Shown here: positions 1 to 9,681 of the stretch, piece after piece
How the letters are laid out: every line of letters begins with the position of its first letter
Position numbering within the stretch: position 1 is the first letter of the stretch
Assembly (NCBI RefSeq): GCF_013393365.1
Contig: NZ_AP022321.1
Coordinates: 1,274,001 to 1,338,000 of the forward strand
Length of the DNA: 64,000 bases
Direction of reading: 5' to 3'
DNA from: Veillonella nakazawae
Lineage (GTDB): Bacteria > Bacillota > Negativicutes > Veillonellales > Veillonellaceae
Made by a program: the position numbers and the translations under genes
Notes under the pieces: generated by a model
Seen by the model: only the letters and a program-made list of their open reading frames with translations
The model's database searches: none
What the model was told of the DNA's origin: nothing

Positions 1-545
1 ATTAAATCTTTAGGACCTGCGACTTCATTTTTAACAACAAGCATGACACCATCAGATTTTTCAGCTAATACAATGGCATCCGTAACATCTAATACTGGTG
101 GTGTATCAATGATAACTACATCATATTCGTCGCGGATATAATCCCATATTGTAGATAATTTACTAGAATCAACTACCTCTGAAGGATGGCTAACTACTTC
201 ACCAGCAGTAAGCACATCTAAATGAGGAACAATATTGCGATGAATCGTCAAATCTTCATCCATAATAACTGCATTAGTAAGACCTTTATTTTGCACGTTG
301 AATGCTACATGCTGAACTGGATTACGTAAATTACCATCTACCAAAAGAACTTTGTTATTATTCTTCGATAAAGCTAATGCCGTATTAGCCGCTACCTCAG
401 ATGTTCCTTCTCCACTAGTGGCAGCGGTGATACAAATGATCTTACATTTATGTTGATTACATACGTATTGTAAATTGCTACGCAATGTACGATATGCTTC
501 TACAAGTGGTGTATCACCACGCTCATTAGAAATTAGTCTAATCAT
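1..545 (-). CDS. BY-kinase-like polysaccharide regulator (CpsD/CapB type), partial, degenerate P-loop
   Basis: The 5' part (181 codons) of a tyrosine-autokinase-family ATPase whose 3' end lies beyond the left edge. The protein opens with the family signature EAYRTLRSN (residues 16-24), and a Walker B-like VVIIDTPPVLDVTDA follows later. The Walker A segment reads SGEGTSEVAAN (44-54), so Thr48 stands where the catalytic lysine of GEGKST is expected. Walker A' reads VDGNLRNP (69-76), with Asn72 for the second Asp of DxD. The C-terminal tyrosine cluster, if any, is outside the window. It is the last visible gene of the export operon, one base after the Wzz-like gene. In this family the ATPase works with the Wzz-like membrane protein to control polymer length and export. 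With these substitutions it may bind or hydrolyse ATP poorly. Family assignment is firm; activity is doubtful. Confidence 0.85.
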   Translation of the reverse strand, partial: MIRLISNERGDTPLVEAYRTLRSNLQYVCNQHKCKIICITAATSGEGTSEVAANTALALSKNNNKVLLVDGNLRNPVQHVAFNVQNKGLTNAVIMDEDLTIHRNIVPHLDVLTAGEVVSHPSEVVDSSKLSTIWDYIRDEYDVVIIDTPPVLDVTDAIVLAEKSDGVMLVVKNEVAGPKDL

Positions 546-546
546 A

Positions 547-1992
547 TTAACCTCTCACTTTACGCCACAATGCTACAATACGATTGCTTGGTTCTTCATA
601 TTCCTTTTCTTCATGATTAGGAATGACACCTAAATTTTCAATGCCAAGAATATCTTTGATTTCTTGTACAGATTGAACCTTGCGGTTGCAGAAGAACTGA
701 CCCAATGTGTAAAGGCAGCCTAGGATAATACCCAAAATTGCAGAGCCTAATAAAATAAGGATTTTACGAGGTGCAATAGCCTTTTCTGGCAATGTAGGAG
801 CATCTACAATTTGAACTTCATTTGGTACCATTACTTCAGCTACTTTAGCTTCTTCCAAACGCTTAGATAGCATTTCGTAAATGTCTTGGGCTACATCAAC
901 ATCACGTTTTGCCTGGATATAGCCACGTTCTTTTTCAGGCAAACCTTTCATAGCTTCCTCATTTTCTTTATCAAGTTCAGCTAATGTAGATTCTTTACCT
1001 TGTGCTACAGCTAAAGCCGCTTCATTTCTGAATTTATCTGCTAACAAACCTTGCTGTGCAGAGTTACTAGATGGAGCTTGTTGAGATGCAATAGCATTAA
1101 TTTCAGCATTTAAACCACTCTTAGCTTCTTCGATTTGTTGGTTAATCTCTTTCATTGCCGGATGCTCATCAGTATATTTACCAACATAAGAGGCCTTACG
1201 AGATTCTAAGTCAGCTAATTGTCCTTTATATGCTTGAACAGTTGCACTATCCGCAATACTTTTACCTGCAGAGCCTAATTGCTCATTAATACTACCTAAA
1301 GCTGCTTGCGCCGTTTCCAAATCCAATTGGTTTTGAGCTTTCTCACGATCAATAAGGGTAATCTTATCTGTTAGCCCCTTCATTTGATCCGCCGTGGAAT
1401 ATACCTTATTGTCCACTTGGAATTGTTGTAATTTCTTTTCTGCTTGACCCAATTCTTCTTTTGCAGTTACCACACGTTTTTGTAAAAATTCGCGTGTCGT
1501 CCGTTGCTCAACATGGGAAATATCTGCCAAGCGCTTTAAGAATGTATCAATTAATAATTGATTAGCCTCTTGTGCTTGTTCTGGACTTTTACCAGTTACA
1601 CTAACTTGTAATAATTCAGTTTCTTTATATGGTTTTGTTTCAATACGTGTTTTAACAAACTCTTCGTATGTAGGTGCTTTACCTGTTCCTTCTGGATCTT
1701 CAATTGCTGCAATAACAGGTTCTACAACATTACGACTCTTTAAAATTTCAGCATCTGTATTCATCAATTGACGCGCCATAGAGTCAGAGTAACCATTAGT
1801 ACTTGATAAAACAGAATTACTTAATCCTTGAGATTGTTTAATGCGCAACATAGATGTAGATTGATATGTAGATGGTGCTAGGAGACCATATGCACCACCC
1901 AATACTATACATGCTACCGTAATATTGATAATCTTACGACGTCGTTTAACGAGGACTCTACCGACCTCTTTTAAATCAATAATTTGTTCCAC
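547..1992 (-). CDS. Wzz/GumC-type polysaccharide chain-length determinant
   Basis: Inner-membrane polysaccharide co-polymerase of 481 aa. The N-terminal membrane segment is at about residues 21-40, after a basic KRRRK stretch. A long, largely coiled-coil periplasmic domain follows, rich in Gln, Glu and Ala, and a second membrane segment lies at about 423-445 before a short cytoplasmic tail. I start at GTG 1992, because AAAGGGG lies a few bases upstream; the longer open frame begins at a TTG without a ribosome site. The kinase domain is a separate downstream gene, one base away, which is the Firmicute-style split arrangement. It should set polymer length together with that ATPase and the Wza-like exporter encoded upstream. 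The specific polymer cannot be read from the sequence. Confidence 0.9.
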   Translation of the reverse strand: MEQIIDLKEVGRVLVKRRRKIINITVACIVLGGAYGLLAPSTYQSTSMLRIKQSQGLSNSVLSSTNGYSDSMARQLMNTDAEILKSRNVVEPVIAAIEDPEGTGKAPTYEEFVKTRIETKPYKETELLQVSVTGKSPEQAQEANQLLIDTFLKRLADISHVEQRTTREFLQKRVVTAKEELGQAEKKLQQFQVDNKVYSTADQMKGLTDKITLIDREKAQNQLDLETAQAALGSINEQLGSAGKSIADSATVQAYKGQLADLESRKASYVGKYTDEHPAMKEINQQIEEAKSGLNAEINAIASQQAPSSNSAQQGLLADKFRNEAALAVAQGKESTLAELDKENEEAMKGLPEKERGYIQAKRDVDVAQDIYEMLSKRLEEAKVAEVMVPNEVQIVDAPTLPEKAIAPRKILILLGSAILGIILGCLYTLGQFFCNRKVQSVQEIKDILGIENLGVIPNHEEKEYEEPSNRIVALWRKVRG

Positions 1993-2112
1993 CCATATAC
2001 CCCTTTCTGTGAAAGTATACAAACAACAGGGTCTCTCCCTCTAAGGAATAGTTACTGTATATCTCCCTCTCACGTAGACTACAGCTCTAAATAAATGATT
2101 GTAACTAAATTG

Positions 2113-3939
2113 TTATACATTATGATTTGGATGATATGTAGGAACGATGTCTTGTAATACATTGATTACATCCAAGTCAGATTTACATGTTTCAAAGCGA
2201 TCAATTTCACGGCTTAACCATTCTTGATTTACATCTTCTAAGGCAGCTTCAAAGATTTTCTTATGTGTAGTTGTATTAGTACCTTCTTCAGCAGTTAATA
2301 ATTCTTCATATAGCTTTTCACCTGGACGCAAACCAGTAAACTCAATGCGAATATCTTTATCAGGCTCAAATCCAGACAGACGAATCATATTTTTCGCTAA
2401 ATCAACAATTTTTACTGGTTCACCCATATCTAATAAGAACACTTCACCACCATTTCCCATTGCACCAGCTTGTAATACAAGTTGGCTTGCTTCTGGAATA
2501 GTCATAAAGTAACGAGTCATTTCAGGATCTGTAACTGTTACAGGTCCACCAGCTTCAATTTGTTTGCGGAATAATGGAATAACAGAACCGCGACTACCAA
2601 GAACATTACCAAAGCGAACGGTAATAAACTTTGTATCGTACTTGTGATTCATACCAAGTACAACCTTTTCTGCCACCCGTTTCGTAGCCCCCATAACACT
2701 TGTTGGATTTACCGCTTTATCTGTGGAAATCATAACGAAGCGCTCAACACCATGTGCGCCTGCTACATCTGCCACATTACGAGTGCCATAAATATTATTT
2801 AACACCGCTGCAATCGGTTGGATTTCCATAAGCGGTACATGTTTATGAGCTGCTGCATGGAATACTACATCTGGTTCATAATCGGTAAAGATTTGGTCTA
2901 ACTGATTTTTATCTCGAATATCAGCAATAATGGGAACCAATGTACCTTCAGTTACAATTGAACGCAACTCTTGGTGAATAAGATAAATACTATTTTCACC
3001 ATGACCTAGTAACAATAGTTTTTTAGGTCTAACCCGTAATACTTGACGACAAATTTCAGAGCCAATAGAACCACCTGCTCCCGTAACAAGAACGACTTTA
3101 TCTTTTAAATATGGTTCTACTTTTGATGTGTCGAGATGAATCTCATCACGTTCCAATAAATCTTCAATGGAAATAGGATGCAAATGAGATACTAAAACCT
3201 CATCATCTAATAATTGGTACATCCCAGGTAATGTGTTGATTTTACATTTTAGAGGTGAGCAGATTTCCATGATTTCTCGAATAACATCACGCTTTACCGA
3301 TGGCATAGCAATGATAATTTCTTCAACCTTATATCTTGCTACAAGCATTGGAATATCTTCACGATTACCTAAAATTCTAAAGCCATTCATAAGGCGGTTA
3401 TGTTTGAACATATCATCATCTACAAAGCCAATGATTCGACGAGAGCGCTTATGATACCGTTCAATTTCACGAGCAATAGTTGCCCCTGCATCGCCAGCAC
3501 CAATGATCAACGTATTCACTTGACCACTTTCACCATCATCACCACTGCTATAATGAAGCGCCACATAATGTAGCAACATACGTCCCATACCTACTGCACC
3601 AGTTGTAAGGAACCAAGTAATAAAATAGATTGATCTTGGTAATGATTTACCAAATACAAACATAGAGGAGTAAAAGATTGCTGTACCTACTGTCGTAGCG
3701 ACAAATACTGCCAATACCTCTCGCATCCCTGCATAACGCCAAATACGCGTATATAGATGCATAAGCAAGAACATCAACATATACGAAATCAGCAATATTG
3801 GCAATGCGTCTACCATTTGATCAATATATCGAGGTTCTATATAGCCATCAAATCTAATAAATAAACTAATGAAAGCAACAATAACAATCGTCGCAATATC
3901 GGCAATAAATAGTATGGCTGGTAATAAATATGAACGCAA
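2113..3939 (-). CDS. FlaA1/CapD/WbpM-like membrane nucleotide-sugar 4,6-dehydratase/epimerase
   Basis: Membrane-anchored enzyme of 608 aa that makes a modified UDP-sugar for capsule or O-antigen. Four hydrophobic segments fill residues 1-125. A first Rossmann motif (LIIGAGDAG, about 144-152) is followed by the catalytic SDR domain with VTGAGGSIGSE (about 285-295). The catalytic stretch STDKAVNP..VMGATK has Ser405, Met416 and Lys420; Met in place of the usual SDR Tyr is characteristic of the FlaA1/WbpM/PglF group. The start is a TTG with AAGGGGG eight bases upstream. Length matches the long membrane-bound subfamily. It lies between the exporter and the Wzz-like gene, so its sugar most likely enters the polymer those proteins handle. 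Whether it acts as a 4,6-dehydratase (UDP-GlcNAc) or a C4 epimerase cannot be decided here. Confidence 0.9.
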   Translation of the reverse strand: MRSYLLPAILFIADIATIVIVAFISLFIRFDGYIEPRYIDQMVDALPILLISYMLMFLLMHLYTRIWRYAGMREVLAVFVATTVGTAIFYSSMFVFGKSLPRSIYFITWFLTTGAVGMGRMLLHYVALHYSSGDDGESGQVNTLIIGAGDAGATIAREIERYHKRSRRIIGFVDDDMFKHNRLMNGFRILGNREDIPMLVARYKVEEIIIAMPSVKRDVIREIMEICSPLKCKINTLPGMYQLLDDEVLVSHLHPISIEDLLERDEIHLDTSKVEPYLKDKVVLVTGAGGSIGSEICRQVLRVRPKKLLLLGHGENSIYLIHQELRSIVTEGTLVPIIADIRDKNQLDQIFTDYEPDVVFHAAAHKHVPLMEIQPIAAVLNNIYGTRNVADVAGAHGVERFVMISTDKAVNPTSVMGATKRVAEKVVLGMNHKYDTKFITVRFGNVLGSRGSVIPLFRKQIEAGGPVTVTDPEMTRYFMTIPEASQLVLQAGAMGNGGEVFLLDMGEPVKIVDLAKNMIRLSGFEPDKDIRIEFTGLRPGEKLYEELLTAEEGTNTTTHKKIFEAALEDVNQEWLSREIDRFETCKSDLDVINVLQDIVPTYHPNHNV

Positions 3940-3975
3940 AAGAACGCCCCCTTATATGTGAGATAAACCCTATCC

Positions 3976-4719
3976 TTAATCCTTACCGATACGTGATACC
4001 ATGTATGCACCAGTCAAAATTGGAGCAATATCACGAGCAAAGTTAATACGACTATTTTTAGTCAAGTAAAGAACATCACCTTCTCGCATAATATAGTTTT
4101 CGGACATATCTCCAGTTTGTAACATGCGATTTAAATTAATAGGAATTGGTTTTTCAGGATTGTCTTGATGAATTAAGTAAATTTTCTTTTTAGCTGTATC
4201 CCAGTTAAAGCTACCAGCCGCACCAATCGCATCAAGAACAGTACTAGACTTAGTCAATGTATAAGCACCAGGCTTATTAATCTCACCGAATACGTACACC
4301 CGAACTCCTCCGAGTTTTGTAACATTTACAGTAATATCCGGATTAATAATGTACCGAGATAAACCTTGCTGTAATTGGGCGGTAAACTCATCGACGGTTA
4401 AACCATCTGCTTTCACTGGTCCCACCATAGGGAATGATACATATCCGTCAGGACGAACAGTGTACATAATATCGTTACCATTACGTGTACCAAGATCTGC
4501 TTGTTGTACAACTTGAATAGTTAGTTCATCACCTTGTCGTAGACGATACACCTTATCAGAGCTCACTACAGATGCACTAGTTTCTAGTGGTGCGTGGCCT
4601 TCAGTTTGTAATATTTTAGAATCGTAAGACTGTTCAGCTGTTACATTAACAGGTGCAGCCATGGATGTTGTTGTGGCACATAAGAATGCGGCCATCATCA
4701 TATACTGTTTTTTATTCAT
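3976..4719 (-). CDS. Wza-like polysaccharide export protein (Poly_export + SLBB)
   Basis: Exported protein of 247 aa. A signal peptide ends near residue 22 (TSMA/APV), and there is no lipobox cysteine, unlike E. coli Wza. A Poly_export domain (YRLRQGDELTIQVV... to the IINPDITV strand, about 58-128) is followed by one SLBB domain starting VYVFGEINKPGAYTL. A short tail follows; there is no clear C-terminal amphipathic helix comparable to Wza. It is the first gene of the operon leading to the dehydratase, Wzz-like and kinase genes, and the gap to the next gene is 36 bases. Expected role: periplasmic or outer-membrane conduit of a Wzx/Wzy-type polymer. The shortness suggests the outer-membrane pore part is reduced or supplied by another protein. 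Confidence 0.88.
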   Translation of the reverse strand: MNKKQYMMMAAFLCATTTSMAAPVNVTAEQSYDSKILQTEGHAPLETSASVVSSDKVYRLRQGDELTIQVVQQADLGTRNGNDIMYTVRPDGYVSFPMVGPVKADGLTVDEFTAQLQQGLSRYIINPDITVNVTKLGGVRVYVFGEINKPGAYTLTKSSTVLDAIGAAGSFNWDTAKKKIYLIHQDNPEKPIPINLNRMLQTGDMSENYIMREGDVLYLTKNSRINFARDIAPILTGAYMVSRIGKD

Positions 4720-5138
4720 ATTTTACCTCTTTGATTTACATTCAACTCACTCAATACAACACTTTATTTTTTTAGAATTATTAATCCTAAAAAATCGGTT
4801 AAGTCATTTTATCATTATTTTAAACTTTCTTCCATAAACACAGACCGTTCTGAGCTAACTTCATTAAACCTTTAAGAATAAATCGCGTAAATATAAGGTT
4901 TTTACCATTTAATTATGTGTATTTTTTTACGCATTTCACTCATATTTCACTCGTTTTTTTCATTAATTTTAGATATATAAATAAAAAATATATAAACTCA
5001 ATTCATAGTCGATTCATAAAATCATCAAACACTCATCAATTTTATTGATTAAATAAAAAAATAAGGTGTATATACTAGTTTTCTAGTATATACACCTTAT
5101 TAAAAATTTTAGATAAGTCTATCGACTCAAAGTATTAA
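4720..5138 (-). other. Intergenic region upstream of the polysaccharide operon
   Basis: About 420 bases without a gene, very AT-rich. It must carry the promoter of the export operon and contains the terminator of the liv operon at its right end. A weak dyad (TTTTTTAG on one side and CTAAAAAA on the other, about 4768-4787) lies some 50 bases before the exporter start and could shape the leader. I cannot assign a promoter with confidence and see no small reading frame with a ribosome site. Confidence 0.5.
5060..5101 (-). terminator. Rho-independent terminator of the liv operon
   Basis: A 19-bp perfect inverted repeat (arms 5060-5078 and 5083-5101) with a TTTT loop. On the minus strand it is followed by TTTTTTATTT. 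It starts 38 bases after the livF stop codon. Confidence 0.9.
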
Positions 5139-5849
5139 TTATTCAACACGACCGCCTAAATATGCTTCCATAACGCGAGGATCATGACGTACTTCGTCAG
5201 CAGGACCAGATAATACCATCTTACCTGTTTCCAATACATACGCATAATCAGCTATTTTTAATGCTTGTCGTACATTTTGTTCTACCAAAAGAACAGTAGT
5301 TCCTTCAGCACTAATCTCTTTGATAGTTTCAAAGATTTCGTTTACTACTAATGGTGCAAGACCCATAGATGGTTCATCCAATAATAACAATTTTGGACGT
5401 GCCATAAGGGCGCGACCAATAGCCAACATTTGCTGTTGACCACCAGATAGAGTACCACCTAATTGATAACTACGTTCATCAAGGATTGGGAAGCGTTTAA
5501 ATACTTTTTTAATATCTTCTTCAATCTCATTATCGTTGCGGATATAAGCGCCCATTTCAAGGTTTTCATAAACGCTCATATCTTGAAGGATTTGGCGACC
5601 TTCTGGAACTAATGAAATACCACCATGTACAATTTGATGTGTTTTATGACCAGTAATATCTTGGCCTTCAAATAATACTTTACCAGATGTTGGCTTTACA
5701 AGGCCCATTATGGTCTTCATAGTTGTAGACTTACCAGCACCATTAGCACCAATCAAGGATACAATAGAACCTTGTGGTACTTCTAAACTGATATCTTTTA
5801 AGGCTGTAATATGTCCATAACCAGCCACGATGTTTTCTAGCTTTAACAT
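5139..5849 (-). CDS. livF: Branched-chain amino-acid ABC transporter ATPase LivF
   Basis: Cytoplasmic ATPase of 236 aa, the smaller of the two LivFG subunits. It has Walker A GANGAGKST (about 33-41), signature LSGGQQQM, Walker B LLLLDEPSMGLAP and the switch histidine region LLVEQN, where LivF-type proteins typically have Gln rather than His. It is last in the livKHMGF operon, one base after livG, and ends at a strong terminator. It energises uptake of leucine, isoleucine and valine or related amino acids by the LivHM channel. Length and motifs are typical; the assignment is secure at family level, substrate less so. Confidence 0.95.
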   Translation of the reverse strand: MLKLENIVAGYGHITALKDISLEVPQGSIVSLIGANGAGKSTTMKTIMGLVKPTSGKVLFEGQDITGHKTHQIVHGGISLVPEGRQILQDMSVYENLEMGAYIRNDNEIEEDIKKVFKRFPILDERSYQLGGTLSGGQQQMLAIGRALMARPKLLLLDEPSMGLAPLVVNEIFETIKEISAEGTTVLLVEQNVRQALKIADYAYVLETGKMVLSGPADEVRHDPRVMEAYLGGRVE

Positions 5850-5850
5850 A

Positions 5851-6612
5851 TTACGCCTCCTCTTTCCCTAAGTAAGCTTCAATTACAGCCTCATTGTTTT
5901 GAATTTCTTGAGGTGTACCTTCAGCAATCTTTTTACCAAAGTTGAACACTACCAAACGATCACAAATATTCATCATTAATTCCATGGCATGTTCAATAAC
6001 TACAACAGTAATACCAAGGTCGCGAATTTTACCAATCAATTGGCGTAACGCTTCTGTTTCACTATCATTCATACCTGCTGCTGGTTCATCTAGCAAAATT
6101 AATTGAGGATGTGTAGCCAAGGCACGAGCAATTTCAAGGCGACGTTGTTTACCATAAGGCAAAGATGTAGCAACCTCTTCAGCATCTTCTTCAAGACCTA
6201 CGAGTTTTAAAAATTCATACGCAATGCCACGACAACGCTCTTCTTCGATGCGTTGACGTTTTGTTTTCAAGAAGCTAGACAAGAAACCAGACCCAGTACG
6301 ACAATGCATACCAGTTAATACAGTTTCAAGAGCTGTCATATTACCAAAAAGACGAATATTTTGGAACGTACGAGCAATCCCCATTTCAACAGTTCTATGC
6401 GGCTTGATGCCTACAACAGACATACCATCAAATACGATTTCGCCAGAACTTACAGGGAATACACCAGTAATCAAGTTAAATAATGTAGTTTTACCAGCAC
6501 CATTTGGCCCAATAACACCAAATACTTCACCTTGTTTTACACCAAAGGATATACCTGTGAGAGCTGCAACGCCACCAAAGCTTTTACTTACGTCATTTAA
6601 TTCTAATAGCAT
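5851..6612 (-). CDS. livG: Branched-chain amino-acid ABC transporter ATPase LivG
   Basis: Cytoplasmic ATPase of 253 aa. Walker A is GPNGAGKTT (about 34-42), and the Q-loop lies in ARTFQNIRLF. The signature is the LivG-type variant LPYGKQRRLEIARAL rather than LSGGQ. Walker B LILLDEPAAGMN and switch VVIEHAME follow. The extra segment before the signature and the C-terminal EAYLGKEEA ending are LivG features. It sits between livM (11 bases upstream) and livF, and forms the heterodimeric motor with LivF. Confidence 0.95.
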   Translation of the reverse strand: MLLELNDVSKSFGGVAALTGISFGVKQGEVFGVIGPNGAGKTTLFNLITGVFPVSSGEIVFDGMSVVGIKPHRTVEMGIARTFQNIRLFGNMTALETVLTGMHCRTGSGFLSSFLKTKRQRIEEERCRGIAYEFLKLVGLEEDAEEVATSLPYGKQRRLEIARALATHPQLILLDEPAAGMNDSETEALRQLIGKIRDLGITVVVIEHAMELMMNICDRLVVFNFGKKIAEGTPQEIQNNEAVIEAYLGKEEA

Positions 6613-6623
6613 TCAGTTCCCTC

Positions 6624-7634
6624 CTATCCTTGTTTTTCTTCTTGTTTACGTTTATACGCTTCAAAACGTTCTGTTAATACTTGTGATTCAGGAATATATG
6701 GTGCTTTCTTAAAGCCTAATTTACGACTAATTTTGTCTACCATAGATTCTGTTAAAATACCATCTGGACGAACTGCCATCAAGATGACTAGTAATGCACC
6801 ATAGATGATGTCCCGATAATCGGATAAGAAGCGTAATACTTCTGGCAATAATGTAAGAATAAAAGAACCTAATACGGAGCCCCATACTACATTAGAACCA
6901 CCAAATACAGGGAACAATAAGATTTGTACTACCTTGTGATAGCTAAAGTCTGTAGGATTGATAAAGTTTGTAATATGAGCATACAAACCACCGCCAATAC
7001 CGGCGATGAAAGCACCAATGATAAAGGCCATCATCTTGTAGTATACAACGTTAATCCCCATTAATTCTGCTGCATGATCATCCGCCTTAATCGCTGCAAA
7101 GGCACGACCAACACGACTATTATTAATGCGCACACAGAAGGCAATAATCAATACTAAAATGATTAGCAAAATAATAATAGCCATTAAGTTGCCCCATGCA
7201 ACAGCATCGATGCCCATTAAACCATCGATATCAAGTTCATAGGCTAAATTTGTTAATTCTTGAGGAATAGATGGAATACCAGAAAGGCCTAACGCACCAT
7301 TAGTAATGTCCAAATTCAAGAAAATAACACGCACAACTTCGCCAAAACCAAGAGTAGCAATGGCAAGATATAAACCGCGAAGACGTGTTGTTGGTAAGCC
7401 GATAATAACGGCTACAAGGCTAGCAACTAGGCCACCAATAATGATGCCTACAACGATAGGCAAATCAGCTTTCAAAGAAAGGATAGCCCCTACGTATGCA
7501 CCAACACTCATAAAACCAGCAGCCCCTAAAGAAAGCTGACCACTTGCAAGTGTGAAGTAAATAGAAATACCCATGATGGCATTGATGATGAAGAACATCA
7601 CGATCTGTAGATAATACGGGTTTAATAAATCCAT
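6624..7634 (-). CDS. livM: Branched-chain amino-acid ABC transporter permease LivM
   Basis: Integral membrane permease of 336 aa with about eight to nine hydrophobic segments. The family stretch GLPTTRLRGLYLAIATLGFGE is present, as is the EAA-like RVGRAFAAIKADDHAAELMGI cytoplasmic loop that contacts the ATPases. A charged C-terminal tail (EAYKRKQEEKQG) follows. Its ATG overlaps the livH stop codon by one base (TAATG), indicating translational coupling. It pairs with LivH to form the pore. Confidence 0.94.
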   Translation of the reverse strand: MDLLNPYYLQIVMFFIINAIMGISIYFTLASGQLSLGAAGFMSVGAYVGAILSLKADLPIVVGIIIGGLVASLVAVIIGLPTTRLRGLYLAIATLGFGEVVRVIFLNLDITNGALGLSGIPSIPQELTNLAYELDIDGLMGIDAVAWGNLMAIIILLIILVLIIAFCVRINNSRVGRAFAAIKADDHAAELMGINVVYYKMMAFIIGAFIAGIGGGLYAHITNFINPTDFSYHKVVQILLFPVFGGSNVVWGSVLGSFILTLLPEVLRFLSDYRDIIYGALLVILMAVRPDGILTESMVDKISRKLGFKKAPYIPESQVLTERFEAYKRKQEEKQG

Positions 7635-8515
7635 TAAGGTCTACCCCCTTTATCTTTAGAACCAAACAAGCCTTGTGGGCGCCAGAATAATAATAGGATG
7701 ATGAGGCCAAAGGCCACTGCGTCACGGAATGTAGAGGCTCCATATGCAACAGAGAAGATTTCTGCTACACCTAAAATAAAACCACCAACCATGGCGCCTG
7801 TAATATTACCAAGACCACCTAAGATTAGTACGGCAAGGCCTTTAAATCCAATAATAACACCCATAGTAGGCTCAATAGCATTGAAGGACAAGCCTACCAA
7901 TACACCTGCAGCTGCACCCAAGGCAGATGCAATCATAACAGTAACAGATATAATCATTGTTGGATTAATGCCCAAGAGAGCCGCTGTTTCTGTGCTCATA
8001 GATACGGCACGAATAGCCTTACCAATTTTAGTTTTCTTAATAACTATATTAAGAATTAGCATTAAAACAACAGAAACACCTAAACCAATAATTTGTACCA
8101 TGGAAATTTTGAAAGCTCCAAAGTCGATTAGACCACCAATATAGTCTGGTGGGAAAGATCTTGTTTGAGGGCCCCAAAGCAATAATGCCAAACTTTCAAG
8201 AAAAATAGAAACACCAATGGTACTAATAAGTGGTGCCAAGTGAGACACCTTTTTCTTACGTAGTGGACGAAGCGCCACAAATTCTAAAAGATAACCGAGG
8301 ATAGCACCGACAGCCATAGCTACGATAAGGGCTACAAAAATGTTAACGTCAAAAACAGTTACCATAAAAAGACCAACGAAGGCACCTATCATAAAGATGC
8401 CTCCGTGTGCCATGTTGATGATATTTAAAACGCCAAACACAAGTGTTAAGCCAATAGCGAGTACAGCATATAAGCTACCGAGGGTTAACCCGTTAACTAA
8501 TTGTTGTAAAAACAC
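7634..8515 (-). CDS. livH: Branched-chain amino-acid ABC transporter permease LivH
   Basis: Integral membrane permease of 293 aa. It begins with the LivH hallmark QLVNGLTLGSLYAVLAIGLT and carries LNIINMAHGGIFMIGAF nearby. The cytoplasmic coupling loop is KIGKAIRAVSMSTETAALLGI. It lies 17 bases after the solute-binding-protein gene and is coupled to livM by a one-base overlap. Length and motifs are typical, so the call is firm. It forms the heterodimeric membrane channel with LivM. Confidence 0.95.
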   Translation of the reverse strand: MFLQQLVNGLTLGSLYAVLAIGLTLVFGVLNIINMAHGGIFMIGAFVGLFMVTVFDVNIFVALIVAMAVGAILGYLLEFVALRPLRKKKVSHLAPLISTIGVSIFLESLALLLWGPQTRSFPPDYIGGLIDFGAFKISMVQIIGLGVSVVLMLILNIVIKKTKIGKAIRAVSMSTETAALLGINPTMIISVTVMIASALGAAAGVLVGLSFNAIEPTMGVIIGFKGLAVLILGGLGNITGAMVGGFILGVAEIFSVAYGASTFRDAVAFGLIILLLFWRPQGLFGSKDKGGRP

Positions 8516-8532
8516 TATACTACCTCAACTTT

Positions 8533-9681
8533 TTATTTTTTTAATGCGTCAAATTGACCGTTTTTAATTTGTAAAACTTGAACTTCCATGGAAGGGTCGC
8601 GTTTTTCATTAAACTTGAATTGACCAGTTACACCAACGAAGTCAGCAATATTTTTCAAAGCATCGCGGAATTTTTCACGATCTGTAGTAGAACCTGCTTT
8701 TTTCAAAGCTGCTTCATAGAGGTATACAGCATCATAAGCTTGAGCTGCGAATTGGTCTGGTTCTTTACCGTATTTATCTTTGTAAGCTTTACGGAAGTCT
8801 TTTACCTTTTGATCGTCTTTGTTAGGGAACCAAGGTGTACCTACGATAACACCATCAGCTGCAGCGCCTGCAATTTTAATGAATTCAGGGCTGTTGAAAC
8901 CATTAGAACCAATTACAGGTTGATTCATACCCATTTCACGCATTTTTTTCATGATTAATGCGCCTTCTTGGTAAAGAGAAGCAACTACGATAACATCAGG
9001 TTTTGCTTGTTGAATCTTAGTTAATTGTGCAGAGAAGTCAGTATCTTTATCTGCAAATGTTTCAGTATCAACAATTTGTACACCTTCAGCTTCCAATGCT
9101 TTGCGAGCTGTATTATTTACAGATACCATTTGGTCATTGTTGTTGGAGTACATAATAGCTGCAGTTTTGAAGCCTAAAGTTTTATGTGCTTCTTTAATTG
9201 CAGTATCTACAGCCAAGGATTCTGGTACAGCGTTACGGAAAATGTAATCGCCGATATCTGTAATACCTTCAGCAGTTGTAGATGTGCCAAGAGCTACGAT
9301 TTTGCTTTTGTTTGCTACAGGACCTGCTGCCATCATTTCGCCAGATAACATTGGGCCAATAACAGCTACAACTTTATCTTTAGAAATTACTTTATTCATT
9401 GCATTGATAGCTTCGTTTTTATCACCTTTAGTATCTTCTACTAACAAGTTGATTTTAACAGCATTTGCATCAGCGTTGATTTCGCTTACTGCCAATTCTG
9501 CACCAGCTTTAATGGATTCACCATATGCCGCTGCACCACCAGTTGTTGTTGTTAACAATGCAATTTTAGCTTCATTGCTATTTGCATTACCTGCATCTTT
9601 ATTACTGCCACAACCAGCAGCAACTGCCATTACACCAGCAAGACCAAAAATGGCTGCTTTTTTTAACATGGATTTATTCAT
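8533..9681 (-). CDS. livK: Branched-chain amino-acid binding lipoprotein (LivJ/LivK family)
   Basis: Solute-binding protein of 382 aa and first gene of the liv operon. The N-terminus is a lipoprotein signal with lipobox VAAGC, the lipidated cysteine being residue 24, followed by an SNKDAGN linker. The body is a type I periplasmic-binding fold (PBP1, Leu/Ile/Val type): KIALLTTTTGGAAAYGES, then VVAVIGPMLSGEMMAAGPVAN and KTAAIMYSNN. The lipid anchor differs from the soluble E. coli LivJ and LivK and suits a Firmicute lineage. Only 17 bases separate it from livH. The ligand is probably a branched-chain amino acid, but this family also binds other amino acids and amides. Confidence 0.92.
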   Translation of the reverse strand: MNKSMLKKAAIFGLAGVMAVAAGCGSNKDAGNANSNEAKIALLTTTTGGAAAYGESIKAGAELAVSEINADANAVKINLLVEDTKGDKNEAINAMNKVISKDKVVAVIGPMLSGEMMAAGPVANKSKIVALGTSTTAEGITDIGDYIFRNAVPESLAVDTAIKEAHKTLGFKTAAIMYSNNNDQMVSVNNTARKALEAEGVQIVDTETFADKDTDFSAQLTKIQQAKPDVIVVASLYQEGALIMKKMREMGMNQPVIGSNGFNSPEFIKIAGAAADGVIVGTPWFPNKDDQKVKDFRKAYKDKYGKEPDQFAAQAYDAVYLYEAALKKAGSTTDREKFRDALKNIADFVGVTGQFKFNEKRDPSMEVQVLQIKNGQFDALKK

